From assembly GCF_014656195.1 (NCBI RefSeq), contig NZ_BNBY01000017.1, positions 1-64,000 of the forward strand: a DNA stretch of 64,000 nt. Direction: 5' to 3'. Numbering within the stretch: position 1 is the first letter of the stretch; each line of letters begins with the position of its first letter. A program made the position numbers and the translations under genes. The notes beneath the pieces are model-generated. The model saw nothing but the letters and a program-made list of their open reading frames with translations, was not told the DNA's origin and made no database searches. Below are positions 8,635 through 17,500 of this stretch, in pieces. This stretch comes from Kitasatospora xanthocidica. GTDB taxonomy: Bacteria; Actinomycetota; Actinomycetes; Streptomycetales; Streptomycetaceae.

Positions 8635-9475
8635 GGAAGTCGAGCGGATCGACTTCTGGTGCCGCGGTGTGCCGGGCTGGTGGCTGGAGGGTCGACTTCT
8701 CCCGGCGTGCTGCGCCCAGTGGGTTGGCACGGATTCGGGCCGGCAAAGCGGCCACCCCGCCCGAGCGAGCGCGTGAGGAGTCGGGCAGGCCGACTTCTGG
8801 TGACGCGCTGGGCCGGGCTGGTGGCTCTCAGCACAGGGGTGGGGTGTCGGCGGACCGCAACGCAGGAAGTCGGGCGGGCCGACTTCTGATGGCACGCCGG
8901 GACGGGTCTCTGTCGGCGCGGGCGATGGGGGCGATGGCGAGTTACAGCCGCGCAGGAAGTCGGATGGGCCGACTTCTCCCGGCGTGCTGCGCCCAGTGGG
9001 TTGGCTCGGATTCGGGCAGGCAAAGCGGCCACCCCGCCCGAGCGAGCGCGCGGGAAGTCGAGCGGATCGACTTCTGGTGCCGCGTGGAGTTCTGTGGTCG
9101 GGGCGGGAAATGAGCCCGCCGGAGGCGCAGCGTGAGGAGTCGGGCAGGCCGACTTCTGGTGACGCGCTGGGCCGGGGCGGTGGCTCTGGGCGTAGGCATC
9201 GGGGGTACCGGCATGGCGATGTGCTGAGCCCCGGGGCCAGCAGCAGTACTGCCCCTCCTCGTGAGTGCGTAGGAAGTCAGGCAGGCCGACTTCCTACGCC
9301 CGCGGGCGGCGCGCGAAGGCGGGCAGGCTGGCCCGGCCGGGGCGGGTGCCAGTGGAGGGCTGCGTAGGAAGTCGGGTGGGCCGACTTCTGGTGCTGCGGT
9401 GTGCCCGGGCCAGCCAGGGAAGGCGGGTTTAGGGGCGGGCAAAGCGGCGCGGGTGGTCGGGCCGGGCGGCTTCTG
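8635..9475. repeat. Interspersed 21-bp palindrome array
   Basis: A non-coding stretch with eight copies of an imperfectly conserved palindrome GAAGTCGR-N5-YCGACTTC, at 8636-8656, 8777-8797, 8866-8886, 8956-8976, 9054-9074, 9136-9156, 9273-9293 and 9368-9388. There is also a half-site at 8692-8699 and a decayed copy near 9450-9475. Starts are about 80-140 bp apart. Two copies use GAAGTCGA/TCGACTTC arms and most use GAAGTCGG/CCGACTTC; the paired change keeps the stem intact. Loops vary (gcgga, gcagg, gcggg, atggg, gtggg). The copy at 9267-9299 replaces inner pairing with longer 12-bp outer arms. Flanks are shared too (often TTCTGGTG after the right arm). The elements lie between the kinase and the trmH-like gene, whose 3' ends face each other. 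They look like a REP/MITE-type family, but no mobilising enzyme is in the window. Confidence 0.9.
8693..9050. repeat. 81-bp direct duplication within the palindrome array
   Basis: The segments 8693-8773 and 8970-9050 match at 79 of 81 positions. Separate shorter exact duplications exist: 8635-8666 with 9053-9084 (32 bp), and 8772-8817 with 9131-9176 (46 bp). The order of blocks differs between copies, so the region is a mosaic of rearranged units rather than a simple tandem array. Confidence 0.85.
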
Positions 9476-9493
9476 GTGGTGGTGTCGGTGCTT

Positions 9494-10306
9494 TCAGGGG
9501 GTGGGGGTGGTGACGGCGTAGAAGGCCACGGCTGCGGCGGCGCCGACGTTGAGGGAGTCGATGCCGTGGGCCATGGGGATGCGGACGGGGTGGTGGGCGG
9601 CGGCGATGGCGTGGGGGGTGAGGCCGTCGCCTTCGGCGCCGAGCAGGAGGGCGGCCTTGGGGAGGCGGTGCGGGGTGAGGGTGGCGAGGTCGACGGCGTT
9701 GTCGGCGGGGGTGAGGGCGAGGAGGGTGAAGCCGGCGGCGCGGACGGTGTCCAGGGCGACGGGCCAGGGGTCGAGGCGGGCGTACGGGACCGCGAAGACC
9801 GCGCCCATGGAGACCTTGACGGCCCGCCGGTAGAGCGGGTCGGCGCAGTCGGGCGAGAGCAGGACGGCGTCCATGCCGAGGGCGGCGGCGCTGCGGAAGA
9901 TTGCGCCGAGGTTGGTGTGGTCGACCAGGCCCTCCAGGACGGCGACCCGGCGGGCCCCGGCGAGCAGGTCGGCGGCGTCCGGGAGGGGCTTGCGCTCCAT
10001 CGAGGCGAGGGCGCCGCGGTGGACGTGGTAGCCGGTGACGGCTTCGGCGAGCCCGGGTTCGACCACGTGGACCGGGGCGTCGGCCTCGGCGATGACGTCG
10101 GCCATCACGTCCAGCCACTTCGCGGTGAGCAGCATCGACCGCATCCGGTAGCCGGCGGCGAGGGCGCGGCGGATGACCTTCTCCCCTTCGGCGATGAACA
10201 GGCCCTCGGCGGGTTCGCGGCGGCGGCGCAGTTCGACGTCGGTGAGGCCGGTGTAGTCGGCGAGGCGGGAGTCGGCCGGGTCGGTGATGGTGCTGGGTTC
10301 GGACAC
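9494..10306 (-). CDS. SpoU/TrmH-family RNA 2'-O-methyltransferase
   Basis: A 270-aa protein read from GTG 10306; the frame is open to 10498, but that part lacks family similarity. The N-terminal substrate domain (FIAEGEKVIRRAL, residues about 30-45) precedes a SpoU catalytic domain. That domain has motif 1 DHTNLGAIFRSAAALG, motif 2 LLLGAEGDGL and motif 3 IPMAHGIDSLNVGAAAAV, which form the deep trefoil knot that binds SAM. The target is an rRNA or tRNA ribose; the nucleotide cannot be deduced. It is divergent from the SpoIIE-type gene with an 89-bp gap, and the ribosome site is weak, so the message could be nearly leaderless. Confidence 0.88.
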   Translation of the reverse strand: MSEPSTITDPADSRLADYTGLTDVELRRRREPAEGLFIAEGEKVIRRALAAGYRMRSMLLTAKWLDVMADVIAEADAPVHVVEPGLAEAVTGYHVHRGALASMERKPLPDAADLLAGARRVAVLEGLVDHTNLGAIFRSAAALGMDAVLLSPDCADPLYRRAVKVSMGAVFAVPYARLDPWPVALDTVRAAGFTLLALTPADNAVDLATLTPHRLPKAALLLGAEGDGLTPHAIAAAHHPVRIPMAHGIDSLNVGAAAAVAFYAVTTPTP

Positions 10307-10395
10307 CCTGCGATCTTGCCAAGCGGGGGCGGGGAAGGCCAAACGGCCGACCGGACGGGGTGGTCCCCGGCTAGCCGGAGTGCAAATATGACCGT

Positions 10396-13146
10396 ATGGC
10401 CCGTTATCCGGGCCGATCCTGGGCACCGTCGGCCTCTGGCGCCTCTGACGCCACTGGCTCCGCCGGCTCCTCCGGTGGCCGCCCACACGGTCGGCCACAG
10501 CTGCCGCGCGCGAGGCGGGCGTGGCCGGTGTGGCACCGGTCGGTTGCCGGGCAGGTGTTCGCCCTGCAGATCCTGGTCGTGCTGCTGCTGGCGGCGGCCG
10601 CGGTGATCGCCCTGGTGGTGCAGTCGCGCAACGACGCCGACAACGAGGCGCGCAACCGGTCGGTGGCGGTCGCCCAGACCTTCGCCAACTCGCCGGGCAT
10701 GGTGGACGCGCTCCGCTCCCCCGACCCGACCGCGATCCTGCAGCCGAAGGCGCAGTCCGCGCGGATCGGGTCCGGCGTGGACTTCATCGTCGTCCTGAAC
10801 AACCAGGGCATCCGCTACACCCATCCGAACCCGGCCCGGATCGGCCAGAAGTTCATCGGCACCTACGAGCCCGCGCTGCACGGCCAGGTGGTGACCGAGC
10901 ACGTCACGGGCACGCTCGGTCCGCTGGTGCAGGCGGTGGTCCCGGTGTACTCGCCGGACGGCCAGGTGGTCGGGCTGGTCTCGGCGGGCGTCACGCTGGC
11001 CAACGTCAGCACGGCGAGCGAGCGTCAGCTGCCCGTGGTGCTGGGCGCGACGGCGGGCGCGATCGGGCTGGCCACACTGGGGAGCGCGCTGATCAGCCGT
11101 CGGCTGCGGCGGCAGACGCACGGGCTGGGCCCGATCGAGATGACCAGGATGTACGAGCACCACGCGGCCGTGCTGCACGCGGTGCGCGAGGGCGTCATGA
11201 TCGTCGGCGGGGACGGGCTGCTGCTGCTCTGCAACGACGAGGCGCGCCGGCTGCTGGACCTGCCGCCGGACGCCGAGGGCCGCCCGGTGGCCGAGCTGGG
11301 CCTGGAGCAGGCGCCGCTGGAGCTGCTGACCGCCAACCGCCAGGTGACCGACGAGGTGGTGCTGGCCGGGGAGCGGCTGCTGGCCGTGAACGTCCGGCTG
11401 ACCGACCAGGCCGGCGGCCCGCCCGGCTGCGTCGCCACGCTGCGTGACTCCACCGAGCTGCTGGCGCTGTCCGGCCGGGCCGAGGGGGCGCAGCGGCGGC
11501 TGCGGCTGCTGTACGACGCCGGGGTGACGGTGGGCAGCACGCTGGACGTGACGCGGACGGCGGAGGAGCTGGCGCAGGTCGCGGTGCCGCGGTTCGCGGA
11601 CTTCGTCACGGTGGACCTCGCGGAGCAGGTCCTGGTGGGCGAGGAGCCGCCGCCGGGCGTCGTCCTGGGGCGGATGCGGCGCGCGGCGGTGGCGGGCGTA
11701 CGGGACGACGGGCCGTTCTACCCGGTCGGCACGGTGCTGGAGGTGGTGCCGTCGAGCCCGCTGGCCGGGGCGCTGCACAGCGGCGAGCCGGGCCTGGAGC
11801 CGGATCTGGCGGAGGCCCTGCGCTGGCGGGAGCAGGACCCGGAGGGGTCGGCGCGGGCGCTGGCGTACGGGGTGCACTCGCTGGTGCGGGTGCCGCTGCG
11901 GGCGCGCGGGGTGCTGCTGGGGGTGGCCCGGTTCTGGCGGGCGCAGCGGCCGGAGCCGTTCGAGCCGGACGACCTCGCGCTGGCGGAGGAGCTGGTCTCG
12001 CACGCGGCGGTGTGCATCGACAACGCCCGCCGCTACACCCGGGAGCACGCGATGGCGGTGACGCTGCAGCACAGCCTGTTGCCGCGCAGCCTGCCGGCGC
12101 AGAACGCGCTGGACGTGGCGCACCGCTACCTGCCGGCCCAGGCCGGGGTGGGCGGGGACTGGTTCGACGTGATCCCGCTGCCGGGCGCCCGGGTGGCGCT
12201 GGTGGTCGGGGACGTGGTGGGGCACGGGCTGCACGCGGCGGCGACGATGGGCCGGCTGCGGACGGCGATCCACAACTTCTCGACCCTGGACCTGCCGCCG
12301 GACGAGCTGCTGGGGCACCTGGACGAGCTGGTGAACCGGATAGACCAGGACGAGGCGGCGAGCGGCGAGAGCGCCGGGCTGACCGGGGCGACCTGCCTGT
12401 ACGCGATCTACGACCCGGTGGCGCGCCGGTGCACGCTGGCCACCGCCGGGCACCCGCCGCCGGCCGTGGTGGACCCGGAGGGCCGGGTGGTGTTCCCGGA
12501 GCTGCCGACCGGGCCGCCGCTGGGGCTGGCGGTGCTGCCGTTCGAGACCGCCGAGCTGGAGCTGGCCGAGGGCAGCCGGCTGGTGCTGTACACGGACGGG
12601 CTGGTGGAGGACCGCGACCGGGACATCGACGAGGGGCTGGAGCTGCTGCGCTCGGCGCTCTCCGGCCCGCCGCGCACCCCCGAGCAGACCTGCGCGGACG
12701 TGCTCGGGGCGATGCTGCCGGCGCACCCGCAGGACGACATCGCGCTGCTGGTGGCGCAGACCCGGGTGCTGGCGCCGGACCAGGTGGCGCAGTGGGACGT
12801 GCCGTCGGACCCGGCGGCCGTGGGCACCGTCCGGGCGGACGTGGCGCGGCGGCTGGAGTCCTGGGGGCTGGAGGAGGCCGCGTTCGCCACCGAGCTGATC
12901 CTGAGCGAGCTGGTGACCAACGCGATCCGGTACGGCTCGGGGCCGATCCGGGTGCGGCTGCTGCGGGACCGGGCGCTGATCTGCGAGGTGTCGGACGGCA
13001 GCAGCACCTCGCCGCACCTGCGGTACGCGGCGACCGAGGACGAGGGCGGGCGCGGGCTGTTCCTGGTCGCGCAGTTCGCGGACCGCTGGGGGACGCGGTA
13101 CACGGCGACCGGGAAGGTGATCTGGACGGAGCAGCCGCTGGAGTAG
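10396..13146 (+). CDS. Multidomain sensor phosphatase (CitA-like/PAS/GAF/SpoIIE/HATPase)
   Basis: A 916-aa membrane protein. Order: a Pro/Arg-rich N-terminus; TM1 (VFALQILVVLLLAAAAVIALVV, about 54-75); an extracytoplasmic CitA/DcuS-like sensor (about 80-205, with YSPDGQVVGLVSAGVTL); TM2 (about 213-235); a PAS domain (HAAVLHAVREGVMIV); a GAF domain (about 370-545); a PP2C/SpoIIE phosphatase (GGDWFDVI near 585, ATAGHPPPAV, LVLYTDGLVE, DDIALLVA); and a C-terminal RsbW-like HATPase (LILSELVTNAIRYG near 830, GGRGLFLV). It combines a serine phosphatase and an anti-sigma-type kinase in one chain, the layout of actinobacterial partner-switching regulators. Its anti-anti-sigma target is not encoded nearby. 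The stop codon overlaps a terminator hairpin. Confidence 0.93.
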   Translation: MARYPGRSWAPSASGASDATGSAGSSGGRPHGRPQLPRARRAWPVWHRSVAGQVFALQILVVLLLAAAAVIALVVQSRNDADNEARNRSVAVAQTFANSPGMVDALRSPDPTAILQPKAQSARIGSGVDFIVVLNNQGIRYTHPNPARIGQKFIGTYEPALHGQVVTEHVTGTLGPLVQAVVPVYSPDGQVVGLVSAGVTLANVSTASERQLPVVLGATAGAIGLATLGSALISRRLRRQTHGLGPIEMTRMYEHHAAVLHAVREGVMIVGGDGLLLLCNDEARRLLDLPPDAEGRPVAELGLEQAPLELLTANRQVTDEVVLAGERLLAVNVRLTDQAGGPPGCVATLRDSTELLALSGRAEGAQRRLRLLYDAGVTVGSTLDVTRTAEELAQVAVPRFADFVTVDLAEQVLVGEEPPPGVVLGRMRRAAVAGVRDDGPFYPVGTVLEVVPSSPLAGALHSGEPGLEPDLAEALRWREQDPEGSARALAYGVHSLVRVPLRARGVLLGVARFWRAQRPEPFEPDDLALAEELVSHAAVCIDNARRYTREHAMAVTLQHSLLPRSLPAQNALDVAHRYLPAQAGVGGDWFDVIPLPGARVALVVGDVVGHGLHAAATMGRLRTAIHNFSTLDLPPDELLGHLDELVNRIDQDEAASGESAGLTGATCLYAIYDPVARRCTLATAGHPPPAVVDPEGRVVFPELPTGPPLGLAVLPFETAELELAEGSRLVLYTDGLVEDRDRDIDEGLELLRSALSGPPRTPEQTCADVLGAMLPAHPQDDIALLVAQTRVLAPDQVAQWDVPSDPAAVGTVRADVARRLESWGLEEAAFATELILSELVTNAIRYGSGPIRVRLLRDRALICEVSDGSSTSPHLRYAATEDEGGRGLFLVAQFADRWGTRYTATGKVIWTEQPLE

Positions 13147-13173
13147 GAAGTCGGACGGGCCGACTTCCCACTC
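13141..13173. terminator. Bidirectional terminator made from the array palindrome
   Basis: Arms 13141-13154 and 13160-13173 pair over 14 positions with one mismatch around loop acggg. The core GAAGTCGG-acggg-CCGACTTC is the same palindrome as in the 8.6-9.5 kb array. It contains the TAG stop of the phosphatase gene and lies between two convergent genes, so it can end both transcripts. Confidence 0.75.
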
Positions 13174-13197
13174 CCGACTCTCCCGCTCGGGGCGGCC

Positions 13198-14445
13198 CTA
13201 CCGCTGGAAGGCGGCGGCCAGGACGTTGACGACGTCGCCGATGACGATGACCGCCGGCGGCTTGACCCCCTCGGCCTCGACCACCGCGGCGACGGTGCCC
13301 AGGGTGGCGTCCACCCGGCGCTGGGCGGCGGTGGTGCCCTCCTGGACGATCGCGACCGGGGTGTCCGCCGGGCGGCCGTGCTCGACCAGCCGGGCGGCGA
13401 TCGCACCGATCTTGTCCACGGCCATCAGCAGCACCAGGGTGCCGCTCATCTTCGCGGCGGCCTCCCAGTTGGTCAGCGAGCGCTCGTCGTCCGGGCCGAC
13501 GTGGCCGGAGATCACGGTGAACTCGTGCGTCATGCCCCGGTGGGTGACCGGGACACCGGCCGCCGCGGGGACGCTGATCGAGCTGGAGATGCCGGGCACG
13601 ACCGTGACCGGCAGACCGGCCTCGGCGCAGGCCAGCAGCTCCTCGCCGCCGCGTCCGAAGACGTACGGGTCGCCGCCCTTGAGCCGGACCACGAACTTGC
13701 CGGCCTTGGCGTGCTCGATCAGCGTGCGGTTGATCGCCTCCTGGGCCATGAACCGGCCGTACGGGATCTTGGAGGCGTCGATCACCTCGACGTGCTCGGG
13801 CAGCTCGGCGAGCAGCTCGCGCGGGGCGAGGCGGTCGGTGACCACCACGTCGGCGTCGGCGAGCAGGCGGCGGCCGCGCACGGTGATCAGGTCCGGGTCG
13901 CCGGGGCCGCCGCCGACCAGGGCGACGCCGGCGCCGTGCGAGCGGTACTGGCGGGCGGCCAGCGAGCCGTCCCGCAGGCCCTCCACGATCGAGTCGCGCA
14001 GGGCGGCGGAGTGGCGCGGGTCGCCGGTGAGGACGGCCACGGTGGCGCCCGCGTCGCGGCCGCTGGCCGGGGTCCAGGCGGTGGCGGCGGAGGCGTCGTC
14101 GCTGCGGGAGCAGAACACCCGGGCCCGCTCGGCCTCGGCGCTGACGGCCGTGTTGACGGCCGGGTCGTCGGTGGCGACCAGCACGTACCAGGCCTCGGCC
14201 AGGTCGCCCTCCTCGTACGGACGGGCGTGCCAGGTGAGCTCCCCGGCGTCGGCCATCGCCTGGACGGCGGGGGTGGTGGCCGGGGATATCAGGTGCAGGT
14301 CGGCGCCGGTGGCGATCAGGGCGGGCAACCGACGCTGGGCGACCTGGCCGCCGCCGACCACGACGACGCGGCGGCCGGCCAGCAGCAGGCCGACCGGGTA
14401 CGGGGTGCGGCCCTCGGTGCTCGGGTGCGGATTGGGCGCGGTCAT
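13198..14445 (-). CDS. cobA: Uroporphyrinogen-III C-methyltransferase with precorrin-2 dehydrogenase domain
   Basis: A 415-aa CysG-type fusion. Residues about 15-165 form the NAD-binding precorrin-2 dehydrogenase/ferrochelatase domain (VVVVGGGQVAQRRLPAL; VLVATDDPAVN). From about residue 172 the SUMT methylase domain begins: GVALVGGGPGDPDLITVRG, VVTDRLAP, VVRLKGGDPYVFGRGGEE and VPGISSSISVPAAAGVPVTHR. It converts uroporphyrinogen III to precorrin-2 with two SAM and can oxidise it to sirohydrochlorin, feeding siroheme (sulfite/nitrite reductase) and cobalamin. It lies downstream of bluB-cobT but is separated from it by a strong hairpin. Could equally be named cysG. Confidence 0.93.
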   Translation of the reverse strand: MTAPNPHPSTEGRTPYPVGLLLAGRRVVVVGGGQVAQRRLPALIATGADLHLISPATTPAVQAMADAGELTWHARPYEEGDLAEAWYVLVATDDPAVNTAVSAEAERARVFCSRSDDASAATAWTPASGRDAGATVAVLTGDPRHSAALRDSIVEGLRDGSLAARQYRSHGAGVALVGGGPGDPDLITVRGRRLLADADVVVTDRLAPRELLAELPEHVEVIDASKIPYGRFMAQEAINRTLIEHAKAGKFVVRLKGGDPYVFGRGGEELLACAEAGLPVTVVPGISSSISVPAAAGVPVTHRGMTHEFTVISGHVGPDDERSLTNWEAAAKMSGTLVLLMAVDKIGAIAARLVEHGRPADTPVAIVQEGTTAAQRRVDATLGTVAAVVEAEGVKPPAVIVIGDVVNVLAAAFQR

Positions 14446-14496
14446 CGGCGGTGCTCCTGGATCGGGGTGCGGATGTGGGGACGGTACGGCAAGACG

Positions 14497-14540
14497 CCGC
14501 TCCGCGGACCGGCGCGCCCTCGGGCCGGTCCGCGGAGCGG
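14497..14540 (-). terminator. Terminator after bluB-cobT
   Basis: A 17-bp perfect stem (14497-14513 and 14524-14540) with a 10-nt loop sits between the bluB-cobT stop and the cobA start. It should end or attenuate the cobT transcript, so cobA probably has its own promoter or receives only read-through. Confidence 0.8.
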
Positions 14541-14554
14541 TGACGAGGTGCGCG

Positions 14555-17500
14555 TCAGGCCTTCTCGGTGACCCCGGCGGAGTCGAAGGTGGCTACATCG
14601 TGCATCGCCCGGGCCGCGCTCTGCACCAGCGGCAGGGCCAGCAGGGCACCGGTGCCCTCGCCGAGCCGCAGGTCCAGGTCGATCAGCGGACGCAGGCCGA
14701 GCTTCGCCAGCGCGGCCTGGTGGCCGGGCTCGGCGGAGCGGTGGCCGGCGATGCAGGCGGCCAGCACCTCGGGGGCGATCGCCTTGGCGGCCAGCGCGGC
14801 CGAACCGGCGATGACGCCGTCCAGGACCACCGGGGTGCGCAGCGAGGCGGCGCCCAGCAGGAAGCCGGCGATGGCCGCGTGCTCCAGGCCGCCGATGGCC
14901 GCGAGGACGCCGATCGGGTCGTTCGGGTCGGGCTGGTGCAGGGCCAGCGCGGCGCGGATGACCTCGATCTTGCGGGCGTGGGTCTCGTCGTCGATGCCGG
15001 TGCCGCGGCCGGTGACCTCGGCCGGGTCCAGGCCGGTGAACACCGAGATCAGGGCCGCCGAGGCGGTGGTGTTGGCGATCCCCATGTCGCCGGTGACCAG
15101 TGCCTTGTTGCCCGCCGCGACCAGGTCGCGGGCGGTCTCGATGCCGACCTCGATGGCCTTGAGGGCCTCCTCGCGGGTCATCGCCGGGCCCTGGGTCATG
15201 TCGGCGGTGCCGGGACGGACCTTGCGCGGCAGCAGACCGGTGGCACGGCCCTGCTGGACGGCGTCGGGCAGCTCGGCGGCCACGCCGACGTCGACCACGC
15301 AGACCTCGGTGCCGATCTGCTTGGCGAAGGAGTTGATCACCGCTCCCCCGGCCAGGAAGTTGCCGACCATCTGGGCGGTCACCTCCTGCGGCCACGGGCT
15401 GACGCCCTGGGCGTGCACGCCGTGGTCGCCGGCGAAGATCGCCACGCAGGCGGGCTCCGGGATCGGCGGCGGGCACTTGCGGGACAGGCCGCACAGCTGG
15501 GCGGAGATGATCTCCAGCATGCCGAGCGAACCGGCCGGCTTGGTCATCCGCTTCTGCCGGTCCCAGGCCTCGCCGAGCGCCTTGGCGTCCAGCGGGCGGA
15601 TGCCGCGCAGCGTCTCGGCGAGCAGGTCCTGCGGCTCCTCGCCGGGCAGCGCGCGGTTGCCGTACTGCTCCTCGTGGACGACCCAGGCCAGCGGGCGCTT
15701 CTTCGCCCAGCCCTGCTGCTCCAGCTCCGGCTCGTCCGGGAAGGAGTCGACGTAGCCGACGCACAGGTAGGCGACGACCTCCAGGTGCTCCGGCAGGCCG
15801 AGCTCGCGGACCAGCTGCTCGTCGTCGAAGAAGCTCACCCAGCCGACGCCCAGGCCCTCGGCGCGGGCGGCCAGCCAGAGGTTCTCGACGGCCAGGGCGG
15901 CCGAGTACGGGGCCATCTGCGGCTGGGTGTGCCGGCCCAGGGTGTGCCGGCCGCCGCGGGTGCGGTCGGCGGTCACCACGATGTTGACCGGGGTCTCGAG
16001 GATGGCCTCGATCTTGATTTCCTTGAACTGCTTGGCCCGGCCCTTGGGCAGCGAGTCCGCGTACGCCTCGCGCTGGCGCTCGGCCAGGGCGTGCATCCGC
16101 CTGCGGGTCTTGCCGGAGCGGATCACCACGAAGTCCCAGGGCTGCGAGTAGCCGACGCTGGGCGCGGTGTGGGCGGCCTCCAGGACCCGGATCAGCACCT
16201 CGTGCGGGATCGGGTCCGGGCGGAAGCCGTTGCGGACGTCGCGGCGCTCACGGATCACCTGGTGGACGGCCTCGCGGCCGGCCTCGTCGTAACCGGGGGC
16301 GGCCGGGCCGCGCGGCTCGGCGGGCTCCTCGGGCTGCGGGTCCTCGGCCACCGGCTGCTCGGCGGCGGGCTGCTCGGCGACCGGCTGGTCGGCGAGCTGC
16401 TGCTCGGCCTGCGGCTCGGCCTGCGGCTCGGCCTGGGGCTCCCCGGCGGCGGGGGCCTCAGGGGCCTGCTCGACGGTCTCGACGGTCTCGACGGCCTCGG
16501 TGGCCTCGGCGGTGACGGGCTCCGCGGTCTCGGCGGCGGCGTCAGCCGTGCCCTCGGCCGGTGCCTGCTCGGCGGCGGCCTCGGCCGGGACCTCGACGGG
16601 CGCGGCCTCCTGCGGCTGCTCGCCCTCCGCGGTCTGCTCCACCACGGCCTGCTCGGCCGCGGCGTTCTCCGCCACGGCGTTCTCCGCGACGGCCTCGGCG
16701 GCGGGCTCGGCCTGCTCGGCGGCGGGCTGCGGCTCGCCCTCCGGCAGGACGGCGTCGGTCGGCTGCGCGGCCTCGGCCGCGGGTGCGGCGGCGGCCTCGG
16801 CACCCTGCTTGGCGGCTTCGGCCGGGACCTCGGCCTGGGCCTGCTCGGCGACCGGCTCGGCGGCGGCCTCGGCCGGGGTCTCGACGGGCGCGGCCTGCTG
16901 CGGCTGCTCGCCCTCGACGGCCTGCTCCACCACGGTGTTCTCCGCGACGGTGTTCTCCGCGACGGCCTGGCCGGACGGCATCTCGCCGGTGCCGGCGGCG
17001 GTCTCGGCGACCGGCTCGGCCACGGCCTCCGGCGCGCTCGCGACGGCCTCGGCGGTCTCCGCACCCTGGACGGGCTCGGCGGCGGCCGGAGCGGCCTCGG
17101 CGGTCTCGCCGCCCTCGACGGCCTGCGGCGCGTCGGCGGCCGCTATGGGCGCGGGCTGCTGCGGCGCGGCCTCGCCGGCTGCCGGGGCCTGCTCGACAGG
17201 CGCGACCTTGGGCAGGCCGTGCGGGGTGGGCGCGGCGAGGAAGGCGGAGATCCGGCGCGGCTGACCGGCCGGAGTGGCGGCCTCGGCCTGCTCGGCGGCA
17301 CCGTCGGCGACGGCACCCTCGGCGACGGCCTCCTCGACCGCGACGGACTCGACGGCCACGGACTCGACGGCGACCGACTCGACGGCCACCGACTCCACCG
17401 CGACGGATCCGACCGCGACCGGCTCGACCGCACCGGGAGCGGCGTGGGCCTCGGCGCCCGGCTGGGCGGCCTCGGCCGGGACCGGCTCGGCGACGACGGC

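Noticed and set aside
8635-9475. CRISPR-like array of spaced palindromes
   Set aside because: Spacing is irregular (about 56-137 bp), the intervals share sequence with each other, the repeat unit is only about 21 bp, and no cas gene is in the window.
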